Below, piece after piece: positions 17,853-27,485 of a DNA stretch of 64,000 bases. The notes below the pieces were generated by a model that saw only the letters and a program-made list of their open reading frames with translations, was not told where the DNA came from and did no database searches. Position 1 is the stretch's first letter; each line of letters starts with the position of its first letter. Origin of the DNA: GCA-2705995 sp965661625 (GTDB taxonomy: Bacteria > Bacteroidota > Bacteroidia > Flavobacteriales_G > Salibacteraceae); the NCBI GenBank assembly GCA_965661625.1, contig CBFIEM010000008.1:62001-126000 (forward strand). Reading direction: 5' to 3'. A program made the position numbers and the translations under genes.

Positions 17853-18653
17853 CTATCCTATCAATAAATAACTGCCAATCATGGCCACGAACCCAATAAG
17901 AATACAATAGATACCAAAATACCTCAGCTGACTCTTGCGCACCAAAGCTACCATCCATTTACATGCGAAAATGCCTACAATCAATGCACTTATAAAGCCA
18001 ACAGACAATCCTAGAAAATCCGTTTGATCGTTCAAAAGGGATCCGTCCATAATGTCTTTAGCCATTTTTCCTAAAATGAGGGGAACAACCATTAAAAAGG
18101 AAAACCGAGCTGCGCGTTCTTTATCAATACCCAACAAAACACTGGTAGATATCGTTGCGCCTGACCTAGATATACCGGGCAATATGGCAACTGCTTGCGC
18201 AATCCCTATGAGTAAAGCGGATTTATACGTAACCGTTTTGTCTGTGTGTTTTGCGCGGTCGGCTAAAAAAAGCAATAGCCCTGTAAGCACCAACATTCCC
18301 CCAACAAATAAGATTTGTCCGTCAAACAAGGTTTCTAATAAATCGTCAAATAGCAACCCAATTATGCCAGCAGGAATCATTGATAACCCAATCTTTAATG
18401 AAAATTGAAAATCTTCACCTCCGTCAAAACTGAACAGGCCTTTTAAAAGGGCCAATACATCTTTTCTAAACACAATTAGGGTACTCAAAGCTGTTGCACC
18501 ATGAAGCACTACCGTGAGTAACAAACTTTCCTTCGGCAAAGCATCACTTCCAAGCAGAACTTTTGCCAATTCAAGGTGTCCACTGCTGCTTACTGGAAGA
18601 AATTCGGTTAGCCCCTGAATGGCTCCAAGAATCAGCGCATCTAATAATGACAT
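17853..18653 (-). CDS. uppP: undecaprenyl-diphosphatase (BacA type)
   Basis: This 266-aa polytopic membrane enzyme dephosphorylates undecaprenyl pyrophosphate to recycle the lipid carrier for peptidoglycan and surface polysaccharide; it also lowers bacitracin sensitivity. Motifs are LGAIQGLTEFLPVSSSGHL (about 8-26) and LPGISRSGATIS (about 158-170). About eight hydrophobic helices are visible. It sits between DUF3098 and truB with gaps of 9 and 1 bp. Confidence 0.96.
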   Translation of the reverse strand: MSLLDALILGAIQGLTEFLPVSSSGHLELAKVLLGSDALPKESLLLTVVLHGATALSTLIVFRKDVLALLKGLFSFDGGEDFQFSLKIGLSMIPAGIIGLLFDDLLETLFDGQILFVGGMLVLTGLLLFLADRAKHTDKTVTYKSALLIGIAQAVAILPGISRSGATISTSVLLGIDKERAARFSFLMVVPLILGKMAKDIMDGSLLNDQTDFLGLSVGFISALIVGIFACKWMVALVRKSQLRYFGIYCILIGFVAMIGSYLLIG

Positions 18654-18662
18654 AGTGTTTTT

Positions 18663-18896
18663 TTAGTCGGTTGGCTTTTTCATAATACCGAACATAACCA
18701 CAACATATCCTATTAATACTACAATAGGTGCTAATGACAAACGGCGAAAATTAAAAATTCCATCACTAAAAATAGAAGGATCTTCGGACCCCCCTCCTGA
18801 CATGAGCGCAAACCCAATTACAATCACGAGAGTGCCAGCAGCAATTAAAAGGTAATTTATCTTGGCTAACGCCAAGGTTTCTTTGGATTCAGACAT
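18663..18896 (-). CDS. DUF3098 small membrane protein
   Basis: This 77-aa protein has two hydrophobic helices (about 13-33 and 54-73) joined by a polar loop. The PSIFSDGIFNFRRLSLAPIV segment fits DUF3098, a family of unknown function confined to Bacteroidota and regularly placed between ftsX and uppP, as here. It begins 5 bp after the ftsX stop. An envelope or division-linked role is inferred from position only. Confidence 0.85.
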   Translation of the reverse strand: MSESKETLALAKINYLLIAAGTLVIVIGFALMSGGGSEDPSIFSDGIFNFRRLSLAPIVVLIGYVVVMFGIMKKPTD

Positions 18897-18901
18897 AAGT
18901 A

Positions 18902-19777
18902 TTAATATAAATGTTCCGTTTTGATTCTCAAGTATTTACGGACAGCTAAGGAGGTACTCATCCAGCTGATCACGACTCCAATTGCTACAAGAGAAATAAA
19001 TATGATTCCAAGTAATTCAATGTTAGACAGACTAAAAATCTCAGGGAAAGTATCATCCAAATAGTACCATACCCCTGAGAGCAAAATCATAGCAATGATA
19101 CTTCCATAAATCCCATGAGCAATGCCTTTCAAGACAAATGGTTTTCGAATAAACCCCTGCGTAGCTCCAACCAGCTGCATACTCTTAATCAAGAAGCGTT
19201 TTGAGTAAATCGCCAATCGAATGCTGTTATTGATCAGTGCGATTGCAATAACCAAAAGCAATCCGCTAAACCCGAACAACACAAAACTAATTTGACGTAC
19301 ATTTTCATTCACAATGGTGATTAAATCCTTCTGATAGTATACTTCTTTCACCTTTGGATTCTCAATGAGCGATTGTTCTATCCACGCCACACTATCCGGA
19401 TGCGTATATGCCGCAGATAAATAAACATCAATAGATGACAACAATGGATTGTAGCTCAAAAAGTCCACAAAATCTTCTCCTAAATCTTCTTGAAGCCTAG
19501 CGGCTGCTTCTTCTTTATCAACATATTCTGTTGATTTTATGTAGTGTGTAGCATCAAGCGATTTTTGTAAACGCTTAACTTCAACCTCCTTCACTCCTTC
19601 TTTCAAATAAATACTGAACCCGATATTCTCTTTGACATAATTACTGAGCGCTTGTGCTTGAAACAGTATAGAGCCTACCAATCCGAGCATAAACAGCACA
19701 AGTGAAATACTTATTACAACGGAAAAATACGAGCTATTTAGCCGTCTTCGTTGAATTTTTTCCGGGTTATTCGCCAT
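18902..19777 (-). CDS. ftsX: cell division ABC-transporter permease-like protein
   Basis: This 291-aa protein has the FtsX layout: a cytoplasmic N-terminus (IQRRRLNSSYFSVVISISLVLF), a first membrane helix, an extracytoplasmic domain of about 120 aa (about 45-160), then three helices at about 168-190, 215-240 and 260-280. With FtsE it signals from the divisome to peptidoglycan hydrolases across the membrane. ftsE is not adjacent here, which is usual in Bacteroidota. It is the first gene of the ftsX-queA run and divergent from leuS. Confidence 0.92.
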   Translation of the reverse strand: MANNPEKIQRRRLNSSYFSVVISISLVLFMLGLVGSILFQAQALSNYVKENIGFSIYLKEGVKEVEVKRLQKSLDATHYIKSTEYVDKEEAAARLQEDLGEDFVDFLSYNPLLSSIDVYLSAAYTHPDSVAWIEQSLIENPKVKEVYYQKDLITIVNENVRQISFVLFGFSGLLLVIAIALINNSIRLAIYSKRFLIKSMQLVGATQGFIRKPFVLKGIAHGIYGSIIAMILLSGVWYYLDDTFPEIFSLSNIELLGIIFISLVAIGVVISWMSTSLAVRKYLRIKTEHLY

Positions 19778-19795
19778 GCTTTGAATTTAAGGCAA

Positions 19796-19803
19796 CTAAT
19801 GTA
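19796..19803 (-). promoter_or_regulatory. possible ftsX promoter -10 box (TACATTAG)
   Basis: One mismatch to TAnnTTTG, 18 nt before the ATG, with GTTG 18 nt further upstream as a -33 candidate. Confidence 0.35.
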
Positions 19804-19856
19804 AAAAAAACAACTGAGCATCAACCTCGAAACAAGCCGTTTCGGGCGGTTTTTGT

Positions 19857-19864
19857 TAATTTCG
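19857..19864 (+). promoter_or_regulatory. leuS promoter -10 box (TAATTTCG)
   Basis: TAnnTTCG variant, 29 nt before the ATG of leuS, in the divergent gap shared with ftsX. Confidence 0.45.
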
Positions 19865-19893
19865 CTTTCTCTAAAATTAGCTCGACATAGACT

Positions 19894-22683
19894 ATGGAAT
19901 ATTCTTTTCAATCGATTGAATCTAAGTGGCGTGATGCTTGGCAACGAAATAAAACATATCAGGTTTCTAACGATTCGGAAAAGCCTAAGTATTATGTCTT
20001 AGATATGTTCCCTTATCCTTCAGGAGCAGGCCTACATGTTGGTCATCCGTTAGGCTACATTGCTAGTGACATTCACGCTCGCTACAAAAGATTAACTGGC
20101 TTTAATGTGCTACACCCCATGGGGTATGATGCGTTTGGCCTACCCGCAGAACAATACGCCATTGAGACCGGACAACATCCTGCCAAGACCACGGCTACGA
20201 ATATTTCACGTTACCGTGAACAGTTGGATAAAATTGGATTTAGTTTTGACTGGAGTCGCGAAATCAGAACCAGTGATCCGGAATATTATAAGTGGACACA
20301 ATGGATATTTATCAAGTTATTCAACTCGTACTACGATGAATCTGAGCAAAAGTCCTACCCTATTTCTAGACTCATTAAAGAGCTGCAAGCTAAAGGCAAT
20401 GCACATTTACAAGCAACTTGCGATGAACATACACCGATAATAAACGGATCAACTTGGGCCAGTTTCAACGAGCAAGAAAAACAAGATTTACTCGCTCATT
20501 ACAGACTTGCTTACCTTTCCGAAGCTGAGGTGAATTGGTGTCCAGCGCTGGGTACCGTGCTTGCAAATGATGAAGTAAAAGAAGGCAAAAGTGAGCGTGG
20601 TGGACATCCGGTAGTTAAGAAAAAAATGACGCAATGGTCTTTGCGAATTACAGCGTACGCAGAACGATTGCTTCAAGGGTTAGAAGAACTAGATTGGAGT
20701 GACTCTCTTAAAGAAACACAGCGCAACTGGATTGGGAAGTCTGAAGGTTCAAAAGTCACATTTAGCATTAAAAACCACAACGAAGAAATCCCAGTGTTCA
20801 CCACTCGACCAGACACTATTTATGGGGTTAGCTTCATGGTTCTAGCTCCAGAACACGCGTTGGTTAGAGACCTGACAACAGCAAATCAGGAAGATGAAAT
20901 TGAGGCTTACATACAAGCAACTAGCAAGCGATCCGAGCGTGAGCGGATGGCGGATGTCAAAACGATTTCTGGTGCGTTTACCGGTAGCTATGCAATTCAC
21001 CCACTAACGGGTGCAGAAATCCCTATCTGGATTAGTGATTATGTTCTTGCCGGTTATGGCACTGGAGCCGTTATGGCAGTGCCTTGTGGGGATCAACGCG
21101 ATTGGAATTTCGCACAGCACTTCAACCTCCCTATCCCGAATGTTTTTGACGGAGTATCGGTTGAAGATCAAGCATTCGAATCAAAAAACGTTACGATAGC
21201 TAATTCAGACTTTCTCAACGGATTAAAAGGACAAAATGCCATTGACAAAGCGATTAAAACCATCACAGAAAAAGGATTTGGCTCTCGTCAAGTGAATTAC
21301 AAATTACGTGATGCTGTTTTTGGGAGACAGCGATACTGGGGTGAACCCATTCCCATCTATTACGAGAATGGGATAGCTCGACCCGTCCTTGAAAAGCACT
21401 TACCACTTAACCTTCCCAGTATTGATAAATACCTTCCAACAGCCGAAGGTGAGCCACCTTTAGCTCGAGCCGAAAACTGGTCATACACTCCTGAAGATGG
21501 TGTTGTAGCGAATGGTAAAGGCTACCCATTGGAACTTACAACAATGCCTGGTTGGGCTGGAAGTTCATGGTACTACTTGCGCTACCTGTCGCCCAATTCG
21601 CCATCTAACTTTGTGAAAGCTGAAGACCTGGCCTACTGGAAAAACGTTGATTTCTACATGGGTGGGTCTGAACACGCAACCGGTCATTTACTCTACGTGC
21701 GCTTTTGGACTAAATTCCTTTCCGATATTGGATTGCTCCCTTTTGAAGAGCCCATGAAGAAACTTGTTAATCAAGGGATGATTCAAGGCGTTTCAAAATT
21801 TGTATACCGCATTGATGGCACGACAACCTTTGTTTCCAGTGGCCTAAAGCACAAGTATACCACCACACCAATACACGTTGATGTAAACCTTGTAGTAAAC
21901 GATCAATTGGATTTAGAAGGTTTCAAATCGTGGAGATCAGAATACAATAACGCTGAGTTCATCTTGGAAGAGGGTGTTTATCGCTGTGGGAGTGAGGTCG
22001 AAAAAATGTCCAAGTCAAAATACAACGTCGTAAATCCCGATGAATTAATCGAGCAATATGGAGCTGATGCCCTTCGATTACATGAAATGTTTCTTGGTCC
22101 AATCGAGATGCATAAACCTTGGAATACTCAAGGAATTGATGGCGTTTCCAAGTTTCTGAAAAAGTTATGGCGCCTTTTTCACCATGAAGGAGCATTGCTA
22201 ATTACTGAGGATCCAGCAACCAAATCAGAATTAAAAACCCTTCATAAAACAATAAAGAAGGTTACCGAGGACATGGATAAACTGAGCTTAAACACGTGCG
22301 TAAGCACCTTCATGATTTGCGTGAATGAGCTTTCTGATTTGAAGTGTAATAAGCGTGAAATTCTTGAGCCTTTGCTCATTCTTACTGCCAGTCATGCGCC
22401 TTTCATTAGTGAGGAACTATGGAATAAGCTTGGCAATAAATCCAGTATATTCAACACGGATTTCCCAAAATACAATGCCAGTTTCCTTGAGGAATCTCAA
22501 GTAACATACCCCATTTCTTTTAATGGGAAAATGCGTTTTAAGCTTACCCTCTCAAAATCACTTGGCAAAGAAGGAATTGAGCATGAAGTATTGAATCATG
22601 AAGATTCGCAAAAATGGCTCGAAGGAAAAGCTCCTAAAAAAATAATCGTGGTTCCAGGTAAAATAGTAAACATTGTGGTCTAA
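19894..22683 (+). CDS. leuS: leucyl-tRNA synthetase
   Basis: This 929-aa class I synthetase charges tRNA-Leu. HIGH is seen as HVGH (residues 48-51) after FPYPSGAGL, and KMSKS at 704-708. The CP1 editing domain is present (FTTRPDTIYGVSFMV and the GYGTGAVMAVPCGDQRDW region with the editing Asp). Insertions near residues 150-200 and 650-700 make it longer than E. coli LeuS, as usual in Bacteroidota. It is transcribed alone. An imperfect inverted repeat (about 22685-22735) follows, without a clear T-tract. Confidence 0.97.
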   Translation: MEYSFQSIESKWRDAWQRNKTYQVSNDSEKPKYYVLDMFPYPSGAGLHVGHPLGYIASDIHARYKRLTGFNVLHPMGYDAFGLPAEQYAIETGQHPAKTTATNISRYREQLDKIGFSFDWSREIRTSDPEYYKWTQWIFIKLFNSYYDESEQKSYPISRLIKELQAKGNAHLQATCDEHTPIINGSTWASFNEQEKQDLLAHYRLAYLSEAEVNWCPALGTVLANDEVKEGKSERGGHPVVKKKMTQWSLRITAYAERLLQGLEELDWSDSLKETQRNWIGKSEGSKVTFSIKNHNEEIPVFTTRPDTIYGVSFMVLAPEHALVRDLTTANQEDEIEAYIQATSKRSERERMADVKTISGAFTGSYAIHPLTGAEIPIWISDYVLAGYGTGAVMAVPCGDQRDWNFAQHFNLPIPNVFDGVSVEDQAFESKNVTIANSDFLNGLKGQNAIDKAIKTITEKGFGSRQVNYKLRDAVFGRQRYWGEPIPIYYENGIARPVLEKHLPLNLPSIDKYLPTAEGEPPLARAENWSYTPEDGVVANGKGYPLELTTMPGWAGSSWYYLRYLSPNSPSNFVKAEDLAYWKNVDFYMGGSEHATGHLLYVRFWTKFLSDIGLLPFEEPMKKLVNQGMIQGVSKFVYRIDGTTTFVSSGLKHKYTTTPIHVDVNLVVNDQLDLEGFKSWRSEYNNAEFILEEGVYRCGSEVEKMSKSKYNVVNPDELIEQYGADALRLHEMFLGPIEMHKPWNTQGIDGVSKFLKKLWRLFHHEGALLITEDPATKSELKTLHKTIKKVTEDMDKLSLNTCVSTFMICVNELSDLKCNKREILEPLLILTASHAPFISEELWNKLGNKSSIFNTDFPKYNASFLEESQVTYPISFNGKMRFKLTLSKSLGKEGIEHEVLNHEDSQKWLEGKAPKKIIVVPGKIVNIVV

Positions 22684-22761
22684 AGGCCTTGATGCATGTT
22701 GAGCGATATTGACAATCGCAAGTTTTAATTCAAGGCTCAAATCCTTTTGATATTTATTCAA

Positions 22762-22769
22762 TAATTTTG
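22762..22769 (+). promoter_or_regulatory. promoter -10 box of the 55-aa protein gene (TAATTTTG)
   Basis: A perfect TAnnTTTG, 36 nt before ATG 22806 and beyond the leuS stop. It supports the small downstream frame as an independent gene. Confidence 0.5.
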
Positions 22770-22805
22770 TACATTCATTCAGCTAACACTTAAATCGCCT
22801 TTGTA

Positions 22806-22973
22806 ATGAGTCATGACAACGATACTTGGATAACGTCTGAAAGAGCACCTAAACTAAAAATGAAAATCAAGCGAAACATTGCCAAAGCTTGGTATAAGCT
22901 TGATCAAAAATCATATGATCAGTGGCTCGAAGGCCGAGCCGCATCAAAAGCATCTCAAAAGCACCTTGCATAG
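22806..22973 (+). CDS. hypothetical 55-aa basic protein
   Basis: The frame starts MSHDNDTWITSERAPKLK and ends SKASQKHLA before TAG. It is Lys/Arg/Gln-rich with an amphipathic central stretch (KIKRNIAKAWYKLDQKSYDQ) and has no signal peptide or membrane helix. I do not recognise a family. A real gene is supported by a perfect -10 box upstream, a strong terminator 12 nt after the stop, and codon use like the neighbours. The composition allows nucleic-acid binding, but nothing shows it. Confidence 0.6.
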   Translation: MSHDNDTWITSERAPKLKMKIKRNIAKAWYKLDQKSYDQWLEGRAASKASQKHLA

Positions 22974-22985
22974 TAATGTTGAGAT

Positions 22986-23019
22986 AAAAAAAAGGCTTCC
23001 ATATGGAAGCCTTTTTTTT
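22986..23019. terminator. bidirectional intrinsic terminator
   Basis: Stem of GGCTTCC with its complement around ATAT, extended by eight A on the left and eight T on the right. It ends the 55-aa gene on the plus strand and the sucA-sucB run on the minus strand. Confidence 0.9.
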
Positions 23020-23036
23020 GAGGTCTTAGCAACCTA

Positions 23037-23399
23037 TTAACGATTCTTTATTTCCTGCATACGTTTTTCAGTGAAACGCTGGTATTTCGACCATTGATCG
23101 TCACTTAAAACTTCTTTTAATGCAGCGTCGCGATCACTATTTATTTGATTCGCTACTGGACGGCCTTCTTCTTTCGTTGAGAATTGAGAAAGATCAACAT
23201 TGTTTTTCGCATCAATGGATTCCATAATAATGGATTCTACTTTTAGATACTGCTCTTCAGTTAAATCAAGATGAGCTGAAAGTTCATTCGTCATGGCTGT
23301 GGCAGCCCTCTGAGCGTTTACTTCACGTTTTCCTTCTTGTGCTGCGGTGGTTCCAACACAGAACAATGACACAGCAGCAATTAAAATTAATTTTCTCAT
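23037..23399 (-). CDS. exported LTxxQ-type (Spy/CpxP-like) small protein
   Basis: This 120-aa protein has a signal peptide (LILIAAVSLFCVGTTAA, cleavage near 20). The mature part is helical with two LTxxQ-like motifs: LDLTEEQYLKVE (about 45-56) and LSDDQWSKYQRF (about 98-109). This spacing is typical of Bacteroidota periplasmic proteins distantly resembling Spy/CpxP chaperones. It lies 10 bp after sucB and probably shares its transcript, though a functional link is unclear. Confidence 0.7.
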   Translation of the reverse strand: MRKLILIAAVSLFCVGTTAAQEGKREVNAQRAATAMTNELSAHLDLTEEQYLKVESIIMESIDAKNNVDLSQFSTKEEGRPVANQINSDRDAALKEVLSDDQWSKYQRFTEKRMQEIKNR

Positions 23400-23409
23400 A
23401 GCTTTTTAT

Positions 23410-24669
23410 TTATAAGTTTAAAAGTACTTCAAAAGGTTCCTTACCTCCAAATATCATTTTAGTTGGGTCTTCTAGCATCTCTTTTACTTTGTAAAGAAAG
23501 CTCACTGACTCTTTCCCATCAATAATACGATGATCATATGATAATGCGAGGTACATGATTGGTCGAATTTCAACCTTGCCATCAATGGCAACAGGCCGCT
23601 CAACGATATTGTGCATTCCTAATATTGCACTTTGAGGCGGATTGATAATTGGCGTACTAAGCATAGATCCAAATACACCTCCATTTGTAATGGTAAATGT
23701 CCCACCCGTCATTTCATCGATAGTTATTTTTCCATCCCTCGCTTTGATTGCCAAGCGTTTGATTTCAGCTTCTATCTGAGCTAAACTCATTTGTTCTGCA
23801 TTGCGAACAACAGGAACCATTAACCCTTTAGGTGAAGAGACTGCAATTCCAATATCCGCGTAATCATGGTATATAACTTCGTTACCGTCGATCATTCCAT
23901 TAACTGCTGGATACAAACGCAACGCTTCTGTAACGGCCTTTGTAAAGAATCCCATAAACCCAAGGTTTACATCATGAGAATCGCGAAACTTATCCTTATA
24001 CTGTTTGCGCAAATCCATAATTGGCTTCATATCAACCTCGTTGAAGGTTGTTAGCATTGCCGTATCATTCTTTACGCTTACAAGGCGCTGAGCAATCTTC
24101 CGTCTTAGACTCGACATCTTTTCACGACTTTGCTCTCTTGAGCCACCCCAACCTACAGTTGCGGACGTATCAATTCCGGCAGTCATATATGCTTCAACAT
24201 CACTTTTAATAATGCGTCCATTTGCTCCTGATCCAGAACCAACATTTGCAGGCTTGATGCTATGTTGATTCATCATTTCTTTTGCCAATGGAGATGCTTT
24301 AGCTTGATCAACTTCCTTACTTCCTGATGATGCTTTTGCAGAGGGTTCTGGTGAAGACGCCTTCTTTTCCGCTGGTTCAGCTTTTTCCTCTTCTGCTTCC
24401 TTCGCTTTAGCAGTGTTGCCAGCAGGAGCCTCAGCATCTGTATCAATTTTGCAAACGATTTCACCTACTTCAACGGTAGCTCCTTCTTCTACTAATATTT
24501 CAATTGTACCGCTTTCTTCTGCGTTTAGTTCAAGTGTTGCTTTATCCGAATCAATTTCAGCAATTGCTTGATCACGTTCAACGTAATCTCCACTTTCCAC
24601 CAACCACTGGGCGATTTCCACTTCCGTTATAGACTCTCCCGGGCTCGGGATTTTCATCTCTAATGCCAT
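23410..24669 (-). CDS. sucB: 2-oxoglutarate dehydrogenase E2 (dihydrolipoamide succinyltransferase)
   Basis: This 419-aa E2 forms the core of the 2-oxoglutarate dehydrogenase complex and transfers the succinyl group to CoA. Domains in order: lipoyl domain (about 1-76, lipoyl-Lys in EIDSDKATLEL), an Ala/Glu/Lys-rich linker (about 80-120), peripheral subunit-binding domain (about 123-160, ASPLAKEMM...GRIIKSDVEAY), and the catalytic domain ending SYDHRIIDGKES with the active-site His. It follows sucA by 21 bp. E3 (lpd) is not in the window. Confidence 0.95.
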   Translation of the reverse strand: MALEMKIPSPGESITEVEIAQWLVESGDYVERDQAIAEIDSDKATLELNAEESGTIEILVEEGATVEVGEIVCKIDTDAEAPAGNTAKAKEAEEEKAEPAEKKASSPEPSAKASSGSKEVDQAKASPLAKEMMNQHSIKPANVGSGSGANGRIIKSDVEAYMTAGIDTSATVGWGGSREQSREKMSSLRRKIAQRLVSVKNDTAMLTTFNEVDMKPIMDLRKQYKDKFRDSHDVNLGFMGFFTKAVTEALRLYPAVNGMIDGNEVIYHDYADIGIAVSSPKGLMVPVVRNAEQMSLAQIEAEIKRLAIKARDGKITIDEMTGGTFTITNGGVFGSMLSTPIINPPQSAILGMHNIVERPVAIDGKVEIRPIMYLALSYDHRIIDGKESVSFLYKVKEMLEDPTKMIFGGKEPFEVLLNL

Positions 24670-24690
24670 GATTAATTGTCTTGTAACTTA

Positions 24691-27402
24691 TTATAGTTCA
24701 AATGCTTCATTCAATATTGCTTCTTGTCGGCGCTTAAACACCTCCATTGATCCAGAAGCTGGGCTAGCACTAGCTGGCCTTGTAACACTTTTCATTCCTA
24801 TTGCCTTGTCCCAATGTTGCATTAGGTAACCCCATGCACCCATATTTCTTGGCTCTTCTTGAACCCAAACACATTCAGCCTTACCAAATGGTTTCAATAC
24901 TTTGTTCATTTTTTCCTCTGGAAAAGGATACAATTGTTCAAGGCGAATCAACGCGATATCATCTCGTTCTTCACGTTCACGCTTCTCTAGCAAGTCAAAA
25001 TAGAGTTTCCCTGAACATACTAACACGCGTTTAACCTTGTTAGGACTTACTGAGTCATCCCCTACCACTTCTTCAAATTGTCCAGTTGCAAGTTCGGAAA
25101 TAGATGAAACACATTTCGGGTGACGTAAGAGTGATTTTGGAGTAAATACCACTAACGGCTTTCTGAAATCGCGTTTAAGCTGTCTTCTGAGTAAATGAAA
25201 GTAATTCCCTGGCGAGGTAACATTGGCAATTTGCATATTGTCCTCAGCACACAACTGTAAATACCGTTCTAGGCGAGCACTTGAATGCTCTGCGCCTTGC
25301 CCCTCATAACCATGAGGCAGCAACATAACTAGCCCATTCTGGCTCTTCCACTTATCCTCTGCTGCAGATAAAAATTGGTCAATAATGATTTGGGCACCAT
25401 TATTAAAATCACCGAATTGAGCCTCCCATATAACGAGTGCTTCCGGAGAGCCCATTGCATATCCATATTCAAAACCAAGCACCCCATATTCGCTCAAGTG
25501 CGAATTGTAAATATAAAATGGAGCTTGCTTCGCGCTTAAATTCCCTAGTGGGACATACCGTTCTTCTGAATCTTCTACGGTTACAACCGCATGTCGGTGG
25601 GAAAATGTTCCGCGTTCTACATCTTGCCCGCTTATCCGAATTGGGTGTCCTTCATCAATCAGTGTTGCATATGCCAACAACTCTCCCATGGCCCAATCTA
25701 AACGATCAGCTTCAACCATCTTCTTGCGGTCTTCAAATAGTTTAACCGTCTTTTTGAAGAATGTCTTCTCCTCTGGAAGTGAGTTGAACTGCTTACTTAA
25801 CTTAACAAGTTTTGCCTTAGAAACAGCCGTTTTAATAGGCTTAAAAACATCACCGCGTTCTGCTGTGCGCAGCTCACTCCAAGTATGACTTAGGAAGTCA
25901 GTAATCTTAGCTTTCTCAATTTCTTTAGATTCCTCAAGTCGTGCTTGCAGTAAATCCCGAAATTCTTGTTCAAGCTCTTTTATGAATGAGTTATCCACCA
26001 CACCATCCTCAATCAACTTCTTCAAGTAAATATCCCTTGGGTTTGGATGTTTTGCTATGGCTTTATACAATAGCGGCTGCGTAAACCGTGGTTCGTCACC
26101 TTCATTGTGGCCGTATTTTCGGTAGCAAAGCAAGTCGATGAACACGTCTTTATTGAATTTCTGACGAAACTCAAGGGCCATATTCATTGTGTGAACAACA
26201 GCTTCAACATCATCTCCATTGACATGAAAAACAGGGCTCAATGTCACTTTACCAATATCTGTACAGTAAGTACTTGAACGACCGTCGGTGTAATTAGTAG
26301 TAAAACCAAGTTGATTATTTATCACAATGTGAATTGTACCACCTGTTCTATACCCCCTTAATTGAGCCATTTGAATCACTTCATAAACAAGGCCCTGACC
26401 TGCTATTGATGCGTCCCCATGAATTAAAACTGGAACAATCTTATTCTCGTCTTTGAGGTATTTATCAATTTTAGCCCTAGTAATTCCCTCAACAACTGGA
26501 TCAACCGCTTCAAGATGTGAAGGATTTGGCGCCAATGTTAAGTGTACGCTATTTTCAGATTGAATACAATCAACCTCGGCACTAGAGCCCAGGTGGTATT
26601 TCACATCTCCATCAAAAAGATTATCCTCATATTCCTTACTCTGAAATTCGGAGAATATCTCCTCATACGTCTTGTTAAAAATATTGGCCAAGACATTCAA
26701 TCGTCCACGGTGAGCCATTCCTACAACGACTTCCTTAACGCCGTCTTTAGCACCAGACTCAATCAATGTGTCTAGGGCTGGAATGATTGATTCTCCCCCC
26801 TCTAATGAGAAGCGCTTTTGACCAACAAACTTTTTGTGTAAGAAGTTCTCAAAAACAACTGCTTGTGAAAGCTTGTCGAGAATCTGTTTTTTTTCTGCCT
26901 TTTCAAATTGAGGTGTGTTTTTGTTTTTTTCGACACGTTTAATCAACCACTCCAACTGGCTTGGTTTGCGGTTATATACGTATTCTACGCCAATAGATTG
27001 GCAATACGATTTGTCTAAAAACGCAACAATATCTTTCAATTTCGCCTTACCCAAACCCAGTTCAGAACCAGCTTCGTACTCGCTCTCAAGATCCGCATTC
27101 GATAGGCCAAAGTAGTCTAATGAAATTGTATCCGTATACTGCCGTCGTTGCCTTACTGGATTGGTTTGCGTGAAAAGGTGACCGCGAGTACGATAGCCCT
27201 CAATGAGCTGCATAACCTTAAACTCCTTGGCGTAGTTTTCAGGCACAGGACCACCTTCTTCATAATTTGACTTTGAAAATTCGAACCCCTCAAAGAATTT
27301 CTGCCAGCCGTAGTCGACAGATTCAGGGTCCTTTTTGTATTGCTGAAACAAATCCTCAATAGCATTTACATCCCCATTGCTGAGGTAAGAAAACTTATCC
27401 AT
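24691..27402 (-). CDS. sucA: 2-oxoglutarate dehydrogenase E1
   Basis: This 903-aa thiamine-diphosphate enzyme decarboxylates 2-oxoglutarate and passes the succinyl group to SucB. Visible blocks are MAHRGRLNVLANI, LAPNPSHLEAVDPVV, HGDASIAGQGLVYE (ThDP/Mg site), NNQLGFTT and, in the C-terminal half, the SGQDVERGTFSHRHAVV and LLPHGYEGQGAEHSSARLER segments. N-terminal YLSNGDVNAIEDLF is the usual start. Promoter, sucA and sucB form a simple operon ended by the terminator at 22986. Confidence 0.96.
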   Translation of the reverse strand: MDKFSYLSNGDVNAIEDLFQQYKKDPESVDYGWQKFFEGFEFSKSNYEEGGPVPENYAKEFKVMQLIEGYRTRGHLFTQTNPVRQRRQYTDTISLDYFGLSNADLESEYEAGSELGLGKAKLKDIVAFLDKSYCQSIGVEYVYNRKPSQLEWLIKRVEKNKNTPQFEKAEKKQILDKLSQAVVFENFLHKKFVGQKRFSLEGGESIIPALDTLIESGAKDGVKEVVVGMAHRGRLNVLANIFNKTYEEIFSEFQSKEYEDNLFDGDVKYHLGSSAEVDCIQSENSVHLTLAPNPSHLEAVDPVVEGITRAKIDKYLKDENKIVPVLIHGDASIAGQGLVYEVIQMAQLRGYRTGGTIHIVINNQLGFTTNYTDGRSSTYCTDIGKVTLSPVFHVNGDDVEAVVHTMNMALEFRQKFNKDVFIDLLCYRKYGHNEGDEPRFTQPLLYKAIAKHPNPRDIYLKKLIEDGVVDNSFIKELEQEFRDLLQARLEESKEIEKAKITDFLSHTWSELRTAERGDVFKPIKTAVSKAKLVKLSKQFNSLPEEKTFFKKTVKLFEDRKKMVEADRLDWAMGELLAYATLIDEGHPIRISGQDVERGTFSHRHAVVTVEDSEERYVPLGNLSAKQAPFYIYNSHLSEYGVLGFEYGYAMGSPEALVIWEAQFGDFNNGAQIIIDQFLSAAEDKWKSQNGLVMLLPHGYEGQGAEHSSARLERYLQLCAEDNMQIANVTSPGNYFHLLRRQLKRDFRKPLVVFTPKSLLRHPKCVSSISELATGQFEEVVGDDSVSPNKVKRVLVCSGKLYFDLLEKREREERDDIALIRLEQLYPFPEEKMNKVLKPFGKAECVWVQEEPRNMGAWGYLMQHWDKAIGMKSVTRPASASPASGSMEVFKRRQEAILNEAFEL

Positions 27403-27427
27403 GTCTTTCTTCGAGTTCTGGAAAACA

Positions 27428-27435
27428 CAAAACTA
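27428..27435 (-). promoter_or_regulatory. sucAB promoter -10 box (TAGTTTTG)
   Basis: A perfect TAnnTTTG on the minus strand, 25 nt before the sucA ATG. Confidence 0.6.
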
Positions 27436-27485
27436 CAATATATTCAGTTTGTATGGCGGGTCTTCTTGAGGGAATATAAGAAAGC

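Noticed and set aside
22684..22735. Terminator after leuS
   Set aside because: An imperfect long inverted repeat (AGGCCTTGA ... TCAAGGCT) with an inner 5-bp stem is present, but the loop is long and there is no T-tract; not called.
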